From NCBI GenBank assembly GCA_002327445.1, contig DCWA01000002.1, forward strand, positions 1-45,924: DNA of 45,924 bases, read 5' to 3'. The notes beneath the pieces were generated by a model. It was not told the origin of the DNA. It was given only the letters and a program-made list of their open reading frames with translations, and searched no databases. This document shows, one piece after another, positions 8,417-17,317 of the stretch. Both the position numbers and the translations under genes were made by a program. How positions within the stretch are numbered: position 1 is the stretch's first letter; every line of letters starts with the position of its first letter. The DNA is from Desulfobacteraceae bacterium UBA2174. GTDB taxonomy: Bacteria > Desulfobacterota > Desulfobacteria > Desulfobacterales > UBA2174.

Positions 8417-9201
8417 CGCCCCAGATCATCGAGATCGGTTCCTGGCAACTGGCTTTTTCCCTGGTTTTCGTGCTGCTGGCGGGCGCCGCCTCCCTGGTCT
8501 GGCACCTCGGCCTCGGCCGCACGCTGCTGGTGGGCACCCTGCGCACCTTCGCCCAGCTCGCCCTGATGGGTTACGCCCTGGTCTTCATCTTCCGCCTCGA
8601 ATCGGCCGCCCTGACGCTGGGGGTGTTCGGGGCCATGATCCTGGCGGCCCTGCAGATCGTTCACGGCCGGGTCAGGGAGCGCCAGGTCACCCTCCTGTGG
8701 CCCATGTTCGGGGCCATGCTGATCAGCTACGCCGTGGTGACGGTGGTCGTCACGGGGGTCATCGTCGGCGCCAAGCCCTGGTGGAAACCCCAATACTTCA
8801 TTCCCATCGCCGGGATGATCATCGGCAATTCGATGAGCGCCCTGGCCATCTCCCTGGATCGTCTGTTTGCGGACCTGCGCAGCCAGCGCGACCTGGTGGA
8901 GATGCACCTGTGCCTGGGTGCCGACGCCCGGGAAGCCAGCCAGGATATCGTTCGCGGGGCCATCCGGGCCGGGATGATCCCGTCGATCAACGCCATGATG
9001 GGGGTGGGGATCGTCTTTTTGCCCGGCATGATGACCGGGCAGATCCTCTCCGGGGTGAATCCTCTGGCCGCCATCCGCTACCAGATCGTGGTGATGGTCA
9101 TGCTGGTGGGGTCCACCGCCCTGAGCACCGTGGCGGTGGTGCTCCTGGCCCGGCACCGCTGCTTCGGTCCGGGAGACCGCCTGCTGCTGCGCGCCGGGTG
9201 A
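8413..9201 (+). CDS. fetB: FetB-like ABC transporter permease (UPF0014)
   Basis: A 262-aa polytopic membrane protein with about seven hydrophobic segments. Family hallmarks include RTLLVGTLRTFAQLALMGY, FIPIAGMIIGNSMSALAISL, and GAIRAGMIPSINAMMGVGIV followed by LPGMMTGQILSG. The start codon is within the ATGA overlap with fetA, which indicates translational coupling. It should form the membrane part of the exporter, with two copies of each subunit. Its location in an operon headed by a mechanosensitive channel is not one I know from characterised FetAB loci. Confidence 0.88.
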   Translation: MTPQIIEIGSWQLAFSLVFVLLAGAASLVWHLGLGRTLLVGTLRTFAQLALMGYALVFIFRLESAALTLGVFGAMILAALQIVHGRVRERQVTLLWPMFGAMLISYAVVTVVVTGVIVGAKPWWKPQYFIPIAGMIIGNSMSALAISLDRLFADLRSQRDLVEMHLCLGADAREASQDIVRGAIRAGMIPSINAMMGVGIVFLPGMMTGQILSGVNPLAAIRYQIVVMVMLVGSTALSTVAVVLLARHRCFGPGDRLLLRAG

Positions 9202-9344
9202 GGCACCCACGCAGGGCGGTTGATGGCACGGTGGGGAACGAAGGCATCCGTGTTCAGGTGTCAGGTGTTAGTGGCGTTTTTCCGGAATCTTCGGATGGTT
9301 TTCAGTCCATAAAAATGTTCCATGCGAAGAATCTTGCCGCCGCC

Positions 9345-9582
9345 AAGAGATGCCTCGTCGGTAACGCCTCGGAATGAAAACCTTTCCTGCTGTCATCCCG
9401 AGCGTCGGCGAGGGATCTGCAGTTGGGAATGCAGGCGGGAGACGGTGACAGGCTCGAAGAGATTCCTCGTCGCTGGCGCTCCTCGGAATGACAGATAAGG
9501 GGCGCTCCTCGGAATGACAGATAAGGGGAGGTCCTCGGAATGACAGATAAGGGGAGGTCCTCGGAATGACAGGGGAGGACTG
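9345..9582. repeat. Palindromic repeat cluster with a 26-bp tandem array
   Basis: The gap between fetB and cca (9202-9663) has no gene. A half-element (GCCTCGTCGGTAACGCCTCGGAATGA) lies at about 9350. A full element runs from TGTCATCCCGAGCG at 9391 to CTCCTCGGAATGACAG near 9495. Its right arm is then repeated: units starting CCTCGGAATGACAGATAAGG begin at 9481, 9507, 9533 and 9559 (period 26 bp, last one partial). It is the same family as the element upstream of rpoH. Confidence 0.8.
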
Positions 9583-9663
9583 ACCAAACCGGACACGATA
9601 TCGGCCGGCGGCAATACTGACACCGGAAACCCGACGTCTGGAACCCTATCCGGAAGATTTGAG

Positions 9664-11100
9664 ATGTCCACCACCGATGCCACCAACCGACTGCGCCGAT
9701 GGCTGGCGCCGCTGGGATCCGATCTGCCGCCGCTTTTCCTGGTCGGCGGAGCGGTGCGCGACCTTCTGTTCGGCCGGCCCTGCAAGGACCTGGACCTGAT
9801 CTGCACGCGGCCCGAGGCGTTGGCCCGGCGGCTGGGACGGATTCACCAGGCTGCCGTGGTGCCGTTTCTCAAAAAGGTCGACGCCTCCTGCCACCGGGTG
9901 GTGTCTCGTGCGGATCCCGACGATTTTCTGGACTTGTCCCCCATTGCCGGCGGCAGCGTGGAAGCCGACCTGTCCCGGCGCGATTTCACCATCAATGCCA
10001 TGGCGCTGCCCGTTCTGTCCGGAGGCGGTTTGGGGCCGGTGGTCGATCCCCTGGGCGGGCGCCGCGACCTGGCGTCCCGGATCATCCGCGCCTGCGGGCC
10101 CAACGCGTTTCGGAATGATCCGGTGCGCATCCTGCGCGCCGCGCGCATCGCGGCCCAGTTGGGGTTTGCCGTCGAGCCGGCCACGCTGGACCTGGCTCGG
10201 CGCGGGGCGGCGGCTCTGGCCACCGTGGCGGTGGAACGGTGCGTCAAGGAACTCTTCGACCTGCTGGCGCAGCCCGCCAGCGCCCCTTACATTCGGAGCC
10301 TGGACGAGCTGGGCGCCTTGGAAGCGGTCCTGCCGGAAATCCGCCCGTTGAAAGGCTGTGGCCAGAACGCCTTCCACCACCTGGATGTTTGGGGCCACTG
10401 CCTGGCGGCACTGGATCACCTCGAGGCGATGTTGGCCGACCCGGCGCCCCATTTGGGCGCGGCCGCCGGTGCGGTGCTTGACCTGCTGGCGGCCCAGGGG
10501 CGACTGCCCGTGCTGAAGCTGGCCTGCCTGCTTCACGATCTCGGCAAGCCGGCTTCGCGCCAAGAGGCGGTCGAGGACAAACGGGTTCATTTTTACGGCC
10601 ACGAGAAGCTCGGCGCGGCGTTGGCCGAGGCCTTGGCCCGGCGTCTGAAACTCTCCGCCCGGGACCGGGAGCGGCTCGTCTTGCTGGTGGCCCGTCACAT
10701 GCAGGCGGCCGATTGGTCCAAGCCGGGGGTGCGGCCGGGGACGCTGATGAAGTGGAGTCGCCGTTTGGGAGACGACATGGTGCCGCTGATCCTGCTCTGC
10801 ATGGCCGACACTCTGGCCAAGCGCGGTCCGGCGGCGGACTTGGACGAGGGTTTGCGCCGGCTGAAATGGGGGCGCGAATCCCTCGAAGCCTATTTCGACA
10901 CCGTCGTGCCGGCCCTGTCCGTCCAACCGCTGATCACCGGTGATGACCTGCTGGCGCTGGGGCTGGCCCCAGGACCGGTTGTCGGCGAAATTCTGGCCCG
11001 GGTGACCGCCGCCCGGGATGCCGGCCGGATCGCCACGCGCCAGGAGGCGTTGGAAATGGCGCGCCGATCCATCAACGCCCTCCCGGAAAAGACCGATTGA
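9664..11100 (+). CDS. cca: CCA tRNA nucleotidyltransferase / poly(A) polymerase family with HD domain
   Basis: A 478-aa class II nucleotidyltransferase that adds CCA (or A only) to tRNA 3' ends. The catalytic head has LVGGAVRDLLFGRPCKDLDLI with the metal-binding DxD, followed by the family motif RRDFTINAMALP near residue 110 and the RNA-binding segment RNDPVRILRAARIAAQLGF. The C-terminal half has an HD phosphohydrolase signature (LACLLHDLGKP, with H at VARHMQAAD), as in bacterial Cca proteins. It is intact and of normal length. Whether it adds CC, A or CCA cannot be told from sequence alone. The two tRNA genes in this window already encode CCA. Confidence 0.9.
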   Translation: MSTTDATNRLRRWLAPLGSDLPPLFLVGGAVRDLLFGRPCKDLDLICTRPEALARRLGRIHQAAVVPFLKKVDASCHRVVSRADPDDFLDLSPIAGGSVEADLSRRDFTINAMALPVLSGGGLGPVVDPLGGRRDLASRIIRACGPNAFRNDPVRILRAARIAAQLGFAVEPATLDLARRGAAALATVAVERCVKELFDLLAQPASAPYIRSLDELGALEAVLPEIRPLKGCGQNAFHHLDVWGHCLAALDHLEAMLADPAPHLGAAAGAVLDLLAAQGRLPVLKLACLLHDLGKPASRQEAVEDKRVHFYGHEKLGAALAEALARRLKLSARDRERLVLLVARHMQAADWSKPGVRPGTLMKWSRRLGDDMVPLILLCMADTLAKRGPAADLDEGLRRLKWGRESLEAYFDTVVPALSVQPLITGDDLLALGLAPGPVVGEILARVTAARDAGRIATRQEALEMARRSINALPEKTD

Positions 11101-11140
11101 ATCGATTCGCTGAAAGGATCGAAAAAGCGGCGCGGCCGCC

Positions 11141-11977
11141 TCAAGAAAACCGATAGATCGTGGCACTGGCCACGGCCCATCCCAGCGCCAACACCGTGCC
11201 TGCCATCAGGATGCCGCCGCCGAGGCGGTGCCAGAAGGCTTCGGGCCGCCGTTCGTTGTAGCCCAGAAGCCCCGCGAGAACCACTCCCGCCACCAGCCCG
11301 CCGCCGTGGGCCCAGTTGTTGATGCCCGGCAGCAACCCGATCAAGACCAGCCCCACGATCCAGCCCGAGGTCTGGCGATAGATCTGGTGGCCGTAGATGC
11401 CGCCCCGGCGTTTGCCGTAGTAGAGCGCGGCGCCCACCAGGGCGCAAAGGCCGGCCGACGCCCCGATGGTCAGGGCGATGCCGGCCAGGTAGGACGCGTA
11501 GAAGCCGGCGGCGGCGCCGAGGGTGTAGATGGCAAACATCCGGAACATGCCGAATTCGCGGACAATCAGCGGGGCGATCTGGTTCAGGGCGGCCATGTTG
11601 AAGAAGATGTGCAGCAGCCCTCCGTGGAGGTAGCCGGCGGTGATCAGGGTCCACCAGCGGCCGAGGCGCTCGATGGGAAAGGTGCCGCTGGCCCCCAGGA
11701 GGATGAGGCTTTCGCTGGTGGGCGACAAAAAACGCAGCGGGTTGGCCGACAGCCCCACGCCTGTCGGGCTGAACAGGATCGACAGGCCGAACAGGATTCC
11801 GTTGACCCAGATCAGGGCGCGGACGAAATCCTCCGGCCGCTCCAACCAGTGCAGCAGGGACCCGACGGGATGGAGACCGGCCGGGTGGGGCAGCCCGCAG
11901 TAGGGGCAGCGGGGCTCGCTCCGGCTGATCAGGCGGCGGCAACGCGGGCAAAGAAGCGGGGTGGATGGATCGGACAC
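11141..11977 (-). CDS. Rhomboid intramembrane serine protease with N-terminal zinc ribbon
   Basis: A 278-aa protein. Residues 9-26 carry two CPxC-type knuckles (LLCPRCRRLI and PRCPYCGLP), a predicted zinc ribbon on the cytoplasmic side. Six or seven membrane segments follow. Rhomboid motifs are present: HGGLLHIFFNMAALNQIAP in TM2, the catalytic serine in GASAGLCALVGA, and the catalytic histidine in NNWAHGGGLVAG. Rhomboids cleave transmembrane helices inside the bilayer. The substrate is unknown. It lies 12 bp downstream of the DUF748 gene on the same strand and could be co-transcribed with it. It is convergent with cca. Confidence 0.87.
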   Translation of the reverse strand: MSDPSTPLLCPRCRRLISRSEPRCPYCGLPHPAGLHPVGSLLHWLERPEDFVRALIWVNGILFGLSILFSPTGVGLSANPLRFLSPTSESLILLGASGTFPIERLGRWWTLITAGYLHGGLLHIFFNMAALNQIAPLIVREFGMFRMFAIYTLGAAAGFYASYLAGIALTIGASAGLCALVGAALYYGKRRGGIYGHQIYRQTSGWIVGLVLIGLLPGINNWAHGGGLVAGVVLAGLLGYNERRPEAFWHRLGGGILMAGTVLALGWAVASATIYRFS

Positions 11978-11989
11978 GCGGCCCCCTTT

Positions 11990-14900
11990 TCAGCGGAGCC
12001 CGAACTGGACCTGCCGGCCCGCGTCGGGATCCTCGGACGTTTCCACCTTGGGCTCGAGCAAAAACACCCGGTCGGCGCCGATGCGCCCGTCGGCCAGGAG
12101 ACGGTCGCGCACCACGGCGGCCCGCTCCCGGGCCAGTTGACGCAGGTCGTTGTCGCCGACCTCGATCTGGGTGAAGAGCAGTTTTTCCATCTCCTCGGGC
12201 GGCAGGACCTTCTCCTTGCCGTCTTCGTCCCGGGGTTTGGCGAATGCGGCCGCGGCGTATGCCTGGGCGACGATCAAGGGGCGTTCCGCATCGCTGACCT
12301 GGACCTCTTCCACCGGTACTTCGCCCTGGCCGGCGGCGACCAGGTTGTTGCGCTTGATGCTGCGCAGCATCGTATCGAAGCGGTTCTGGCGGATGGCCGG
12401 GGCGTCGCTCTGCGGATCGGCGCGGCCCTGAATTTCCAATTTCAGCGCCGGCCTTTCGTAAAGGGTGTCGGCCAGGCCCGAGACCTGTGTCTGGCCTTCC
12501 TGGCCCAAGGCGGATTGGCCAGGATCGAAATCCAGGTGGGTGACGGCCTTGCCGCCCATGGCCGAGGCCAGGGCGTCGAAGGGTGAGGTGATGATCTTGG
12601 TCAGCAGGTTGCCCAGGGCCTTGATGACAATGCGGAACACGGAAAACTGCGGATCGTCCAGGTTGCCTGTGACCGGGACATCCAACTCGATGCGGCCCTG
12701 GCGGTCGGTGAGGAGGGCCAGCGCCAGCTTGACGGGCAAGCTGGTGGCGTCGGGGCTTTCCACCCGGTCGCCCAGGGTCAACGCATCGAAGAAGATCCGG
12801 TTCTGGGCCTGAAGCTGGCGTTCGGCGATCTTGTATTCCAGTTCCAGGGTCAGCTTCCCCTTGGCCAGGGTATAGCCGAGGTACTTGCCCGAGTAGGGGG
12901 AAAACGGGCTGAGCTCGATGTTGCGGAAGGTCAGCTTGAGGTCGGTGTCCCTGTCCTGGCTCAATGGATTGATGTTACCTGAAATTTCAAGCGGACTCCG
13001 GTTTTCCAGGGCCCCCTGGATCACCACTTCGGCAGGCTGGGTCCCCTGGGCGGACAGGCCGCTGACGCGCCCCCCCAGCTCCACCATGCGGGTCTGGAAA
13101 TTGGGCTTGGTCAGGTAATCGGAAAAGTCCACCCGGCCGCCCTGGAGGGTGACTTCCTTGACGTTGAGGCGCAGGGGAGCTGATTTTCCGGCAGTCCCGG
13201 CTTTTTTCGGAGGGGACGCCTTGGCCTTGTCCGGCGGGCTGAAAATCTGCGCCGCGTTGATCTTGCCGTCGGCGGTGATGACCACGCGGGCGTAGTAGTC
13301 GCTCAGGGCCACGCGGCCCACGGTGATTTTCATCGGCTCGGTGGCGATGTCGGCGCCTTCGACAAACAAATTCTTCCAGCGGAGAAAATCCTGGTTGTCG
13401 CGCTTGTCCACCGCGGCAAAGCGGCTGATTTCGGCGCCGCCCCGGTACAGGATCCGGGGCGGTCCTTCCTTGGGCACGGTCAGGGTCAACCGGCCCTTGG
13501 CCCCGAGGCGGCCATCGGTGATGCCGAGGTCGACCTGGTCGTTGAGGTAGGGCTGGAAAGGCTTCATCGGCAGCCCCTTGAGGGTCAGGGCGAGTTCCGA
13601 GGTCACCGGATCCAGGGTCACCTCGCCGTTCACCGCAAGGTTGCCGGCCTGGTTGATGCGGCACTTCAGGTCGATCCCCGGCCGGTTGCCGGCGGCGGTG
13701 CTGAAGTTTTCCACCTTCAGGGCGAGCTGGTCCACGGCGATTTTGGCGTCCGGATCGGGCACCTGGTCCAAAAAGGTCAGCCCATGATCGTCCAGCACCA
13801 GGGCCCCCAGATCAAAGGACCAGGCCGGCGAGCCGGCCTCGGCGCTCTTGGGTGAGGATTTGCCGCTGCCGCCTTGGGGAGCTGCGGCGGCGGGGACAAA
13901 CAGCCCGGCCAGGTTCACCGTGCCGTCGGCCCGGCGCAGTCCGGCGATGCGGGTGCCGCTGAGGGCGACCTGCGCCACCGAGGCATTGCGCTGGCCCGTA
14001 TCCAGACGGGCACCGGTCACGCTGAGGCGGGGCACTTCTACCAGAGGTGCTTTTTTCGAAGGGTCTGTCAATGAAATGTTTTCCGCGGTGAGCTCGGCCC
14101 GGGCCACCGTGGCATTGGGGCCCACCACGGCGATATCGGTCACCTCGACGGTCAGGGTCCCGATTTCCGCCTGCGCCGGCTGCCGGGCTGACGGGTCGTC
14201 GAAGCGCAGGGGGCCGGTGCCGAGGTGCACGGCGTCGATATTCACCGTCCATTGGGGCGCCGGGGATGCCGCCGGTGTCTCCTGATCCGCGGCTTCGGCC
14301 GGGAGAGGGGCGCCCGCGGGCGCTTCCGGGGAGGAACCCGGCGGCGAGACAAGATCCAGAACGTCGATGCGGCCGTTCGCCGCGCGCCGGGCCGAAGCTG
14401 TCAACCCGTCGATGCCGATGCGCTGCACCGTCACGGCGCGGGCCTGAGTGTCGATGCGCCCGCCGCTGACGGTCAACTGCGGCAACGAAAGGAAGGCCTC
14501 GCCGTCGGCGGGGTTGCGCAGGGCCAATTCGGCCAGGGTAACGGCCAGGTCGCTGACGAGTACCTGCGCCCCGGCATAACGGTAAGCCAGGGCCAGATCG
14601 ACATGCCCGGCCGCTTTCTCGAAGCCGACAAGATTCTTGTAGTACGGGGCGTAGTGGTCCAGGGGGAAGGCGGTGACGGACAGGCGACCTTCCGCAATCA
14701 AGGGTTCGGCCAGGGCCAGCGTGCCTTCGACCTTGACCGCTTCGCCGGCGGCGGTGGCGATGGCCAGGTCGTAGGCGGTTTTTTGTTCGGCCTGGTTGGT
14801 GAGACCGCTCACCTTCAAGGCGATGGGAGCCGCGGTGGTTTCAAACCCGCCCGCGGTCTCGTCGCGGAACACCACCTTCCCATCGTTGAGGGAGATATCG

Positions 14901-15370
14901 GCCACGAGGAATTGGACCGGTTCGGTCTTTTCTTCTTCGACCGGTTTGGGCGTGGGGGGTGGGACGAGTTGGGCCAGGTTGATCCGGCCGTCGGGCATGC
15001 GGAGGACGAACAGCTCGGGGCGTTCGATGGCCACGGTGCGCACCGTCGCGATCCCCTTCAGGTAGGCGCTCGGTTCCAGATCCACGAAGATCTGTCCCAC
15101 CGACGCCAGCGGTTGGTCGTCGGTTTCCCTCACCGCGATGCCCTTGAGTTGCAGGGTGAACCTGAAGGGGTTGAAGGCCGCTTCCGCCACGGACACCGGC
15201 CGCTGGAGCAGATTACCCAGCATCCCGGCGCCGTAGGACTCGATCCACCAGGGCAGTACCAGAAAGCCCGCCAGTGTATAGAGCACCAGCAAGGTGGCGA
15301 TGCCGACCAGCGTCCACAGGATCGCCCGACGGCGGCGGGATGGGGGAACGGTTTGAGGCTCGGCGGTCAT
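11990..15370 (-). CDS. DUF748 (AsmA-like) envelope protein
   Basis: The 1126-aa product starts at MTAEPQ (ATG 15370), preceded by GGAAGGGGG; an upstream ATG at 15406 has no such site. One N-terminal membrane anchor (AILWTLVGIATLLVLYTLAGFLVL) is followed by about 800 residues of repeated beta-rich units typical of DUF748/AsmA-like proteins (ALKVSGLT, VDFSDYLTKPNFQTRMVELGG). The C-terminal ~100 residues include a periplasmic OmpA-like stretch (LKLEIQGRADPQSDAPAIRQ). AsmA-like proteins are thought to bridge the inner and outer membranes for lipid transfer; applying this to DUF748 is inference. It starts 234 bp from the tRNA genes, divergently. Confidence 0.85.
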   Translation of the reverse strand: MTAEPQTVPPSRRRRAILWTLVGIATLLVLYTLAGFLVLPWWIESYGAGMLGNLLQRPVSVAEAAFNPFRFTLQLKGIAVRETDDQPLASVGQIFVDLEPSAYLKGIATVRTVAIERPELFVLRMPDGRINLAQLVPPPTPKPVEEEKTEPVQFLVADISLNDGKVVFRDETAGGFETTAAPIALKVSGLTNQAEQKTAYDLAIATAAGEAVKVEGTLALAEPLIAEGRLSVTAFPLDHYAPYYKNLVGFEKAAGHVDLALAYRYAGAQVLVSDLAVTLAELALRNPADGEAFLSLPQLTVSGGRIDTQARAVTVQRIGIDGLTASARRAANGRIDVLDLVSPPGSSPEAPAGAPLPAEAADQETPAASPAPQWTVNIDAVHLGTGPLRFDDPSARQPAQAEIGTLTVEVTDIAVVGPNATVARAELTAENISLTDPSKKAPLVEVPRLSVTGARLDTGQRNASVAQVALSGTRIAGLRRADGTVNLAGLFVPAAAAPQGGSGKSSPKSAEAGSPAWSFDLGALVLDDHGLTFLDQVPDPDAKIAVDQLALKVENFSTAAGNRPGIDLKCRINQAGNLAVNGEVTLDPVTSELALTLKGLPMKPFQPYLNDQVDLGITDGRLGAKGRLTLTVPKEGPPRILYRGGAEISRFAAVDKRDNQDFLRWKNLFVEGADIATEPMKITVGRVALSDYYARVVITADGKINAAQIFSPPDKAKASPPKKAGTAGKSAPLRLNVKEVTLQGGRVDFSDYLTKPNFQTRMVELGGRVSGLSAQGTQPAEVVIQGALENRSPLEISGNINPLSQDRDTDLKLTFRNIELSPFSPYSGKYLGYTLAKGKLTLELEYKIAERQLQAQNRIFFDALTLGDRVESPDATSLPVKLALALLTDRQGRIELDVPVTGNLDDPQFSVFRIVIKALGNLLTKIITSPFDALASAMGGKAVTHLDFDPGQSALGQEGQTQVSGLADTLYERPALKLEIQGRADPQSDAPAIRQNRFDTMLRSIKRNNLVAAGQGEVPVEEVQVSDAERPLIVAQAYAAAAFAKPRDEDGKEKVLPPEEMEKLLFTQIEVGDNDLRQLARERAAVVRDRLLADGRIGADRVFLLEPKVETSEDPDAGRQVQFGLR

Positions 15371-15561
15371 GGTGCCCCCTTCCTTAACGGTTGCCAATAT
15401 TTTCAACTCGATTTTCAGATGAAAAAATGGATAACCAACCCTGTTTAACTATACAGACCCCTCGGCGAGGAATGCAAACCGTTTGCTGTTCATTTAAGCG
15501 GGGTTTCAATAAATCGACTCCCCCCATGATCCAGAAGCCTTTCGGCCTGTTGCGAAAACCA

Positions 15562-15590
15562 TTGACCCGCCCTGTCGATGATGTTAGAAA
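15562..15590 (+). promoter_or_regulatory. Candidate sigma-70 promoter of the tRNA-Ser pair
   Basis: TTGACC (15562-15567), a 17-bp spacer and TAGAAA (15585-15590) lie 14 bp before the first tRNA. The position and -35 match are good; the -10 is imperfect. Confidence 0.45.
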
Positions 15591-15604
15591 AACGACTTTG
15601 GACG

Positions 15605-15690
15605 GGAGGGATGGCCGAGTGGTTGAAGGCGGCGGTCTTGAAAACCGTTGAGCGCAAGCTCCGTGGGTTCGAATCCTACTCCCTCCGCCA
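15605..15690 (+). tRNA. tRNA-Ser(UGA)
   Basis: Acceptor stem GGAGGGA/TCCCTCC, discriminator G and encoded CCA at 15688-15690. The anticodon loop CTTGAAA gives anticodon TGA. A long variable arm (TTGAGCGCAAGCTCC) and the TPsiC arm GGGTTCGAATCC identify a class II serine tRNA. Confidence 0.96.
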
Positions 15691-15700
15691 ACGCCGCTAC

Positions 15701-15793
15701 GGAGAGATGGCCGAGTAGGCTGAAGGCGCTCGCCTGCTAAGCGAGTGTGCGGGGAAACCTGCACCGAGGGTTCGAATCCCTCTCTCTCCGCCA
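15701..15793 (+). tRNA. tRNA-Ser(GCU)
   Basis: Acceptor stem GGAGAGA/TCTCTCC with G and encoded CCA at 15791-15793. The anticodon loop CTGCTAA gives GCT. There is a long variable arm (GTGCGGGGAAACCTGCACC). It lies 10 bp after the first tRNA-Ser, so the two form one transcript ending at the hairpin at 15811. Confidence 0.96.
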
Positions 15794-15810
15794 TCTGTCT
15801 ATACAGTACA

Positions 15811-15841
15811 GGCCCGACCGGATTTCCGGCCGGGCCTTTTC
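15811..15841 (+). terminator. Rho-independent terminator of the tRNA operon
   Basis: An 11-bp stem with one A-C mismatch (GGCCCGACCGG / CCGGCCGGGCC), a four-base loop and a TTTTC tail, 18 bp beyond the second tRNA. Confidence 0.88.
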
Positions 15842-16043
15842 GTATGAAAGCCCGCCGGCATTGCCGCGAGGGGCGGTTGCCGCCGGCCGTGCGGGACCGA
15901 ATTGCAAAAACCGATGCTTTGGCCTCGGTTGCTTTTCCAAACCGGAGCCGCTATAAAAAGTTTCGGCGGAGATCCCCCGCCCCCGCAGCTTTCGCTTCAA
16001 CCCCCCAAAGTTTATTGTCGCCGCACCGCGGACAGGAGGATGC

Positions 16044-17306
16044 ATGGCCGACGTATCAGGCTGGGATTGGGAAATCGGCACCAAGACAATGCCCTTCGAT
16101 GCCTGGAAGGCCGATTTCGCCTGGGTGGAAGAGCCCTATGTGAGCCCCGACGGAGAGCGGATCGCCGCCGTGGTCAACATCGACGAGGCCCAGTTCAGCG
16201 TCTGCGTCAACGGGCAGGCCTGGGAAACGGTGTTCGACAAGGCCTGGTATCTGCGCTTCGCCCCTGACGGCCGTCTCTGCGTACTGGTGTCAGAGGACGG
16301 GGAGTGGACCGTGGCGGTGGACGGTGAAACCTGGCCGGAGCGCTACGGCTATGTCTGGAACACGCTCTTCAGCGCCGACGGCGCCCACATCGCCGTGGCG
16401 GCCCAGCAGGACATGCAGTACGCCATGGCCCTGGACGGGGTCATGTGGGAAAACCGCTTTCTCAACATGACCCATTATGTCCTCAGCGAGGACGGGCGGC
16501 ACAGCGCCGGCACGGTCCAGGTCAAGGAGACCGGCGAGGCGGACATCGCCCGCTTCCAGGCCGGCTGCTTTTCGGCCGCTCTGGACGGAGAGGCATGGGA
16601 CAGCGTTTTTACCAACGTGTGGCACCTGGCGCTGAGCGCCGATGGCTCCCGCCTGGCCGCCGAGGTGCGCCGGGGGCTCTACGACTATACCATCGCCGTG
16701 GACGGCCGCCCCTGGGATCGAAGCTTTTCCAGCGTCTGGCATCCGATCTTTCACCCGGTTTCCGGCGTGGTGATCGCTCCGGTGCGACTGGACGGCAAGT
16801 GGACGCTGGCCGCCGACGGAGAGCCGATCTGGACCCAACGCTTCGTTCAGGCCTGGCACCAGCAGGTGAGCCCGGACGGGCGGCGGTTGGGGGCCATCGT
16901 CTCGCCGCGCTACGGGTATTGGACCCTGGCCGTGGACGGGAATCCCTGGCGCACCGCCGTCAACGAGATGTTGATCGACCTGCGCTTCAGCCCGGACGGC
17001 AGACGCCTGGCCGCCGCGGCCAAGCACGACGGCCGATGGACCCTGCTGGTGGACGACCGGCTCTGGGACCTGCGCTTGGATCAGATCCGCCCGCCGGTCT
17101 TCAGTCCGGATGGACGCCTGGTGGCGACCGTGGTGGAAACCGGGGGGCGTTTCGGTCTGGCCGTCGACGGCCGCCTGATTCCCGGGACCTATGAGGCGCT
17201 GTGGCAGCCGGTGTTTTCTCCCGACGGGGACCGGGTACTGGTGCGGGGCATCGCGGATGGAATCTATCGGCGCCAGGTGCTGACCACCGCCCAACTGCTC
17301 GCATAA
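16044..17306 (+). CDS. tmcD: TmcD-like beta-propeller subunit of the Tmc redox complex
   Basis: A 420-aa soluble protein with no signal peptide, preceded by GGAGG at ideal spacing. It is built of about nine repeats of the pattern FSPDGRRLAA...WTLAVDG.PW (for example VSPDGERIAAVV and LAVDGNPWRTAV), i.e. a WD40/TolB-like propeller. This matches TmcD, the cytoplasmic subunit of the Tmc complex that moves electrons between periplasmic cytochrome c3 and the cytoplasm during sulfate respiration. The identification rests mainly on the three following genes. In Desulfovibrio the order is A-B-C-D; here D comes first. It is separated from tmcC by 11 bp. Confidence 0.85.
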   Translation: MADVSGWDWEIGTKTMPFDAWKADFAWVEEPYVSPDGERIAAVVNIDEAQFSVCVNGQAWETVFDKAWYLRFAPDGRLCVLVSEDGEWTVAVDGETWPERYGYVWNTLFSADGAHIAVAAQQDMQYAMALDGVMWENRFLNMTHYVLSEDGRHSAGTVQVKETGEADIARFQAGCFSAALDGEAWDSVFTNVWHLALSADGSRLAAEVRRGLYDYTIAVDGRPWDRSFSSVWHPIFHPVSGVVIAPVRLDGKWTLAADGEPIWTQRFVQAWHQQVSPDGRRLGAIVSPRYGYWTLAVDGNPWRTAVNEMLIDLRFSPDGRRLAAAAKHDGRWTLLVDDRLWDLRLDQIRPPVFSPDGRLVATVVETGGRFGLAVDGRLIPGTYEALWQPVFSPDGDRVLVRGIADGIYRRQVLTTAQLLA

Positions 17307-17317
17307 GGGAAAAGGCC

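Noticed and set aside
9481..9582. Possible CRISPR array
   Set aside because: The 26-bp units are directly tandem with no unique spacers and derive from one arm of a palindromic repeat; no cas genes are present.
11228..15448. Plus-strand ORFs of 452 and 407 codons opposite the rhomboid and DUF748 genes
   Set aside because: Shadow frames with low-complexity G/Q/D/H content and no start signals.
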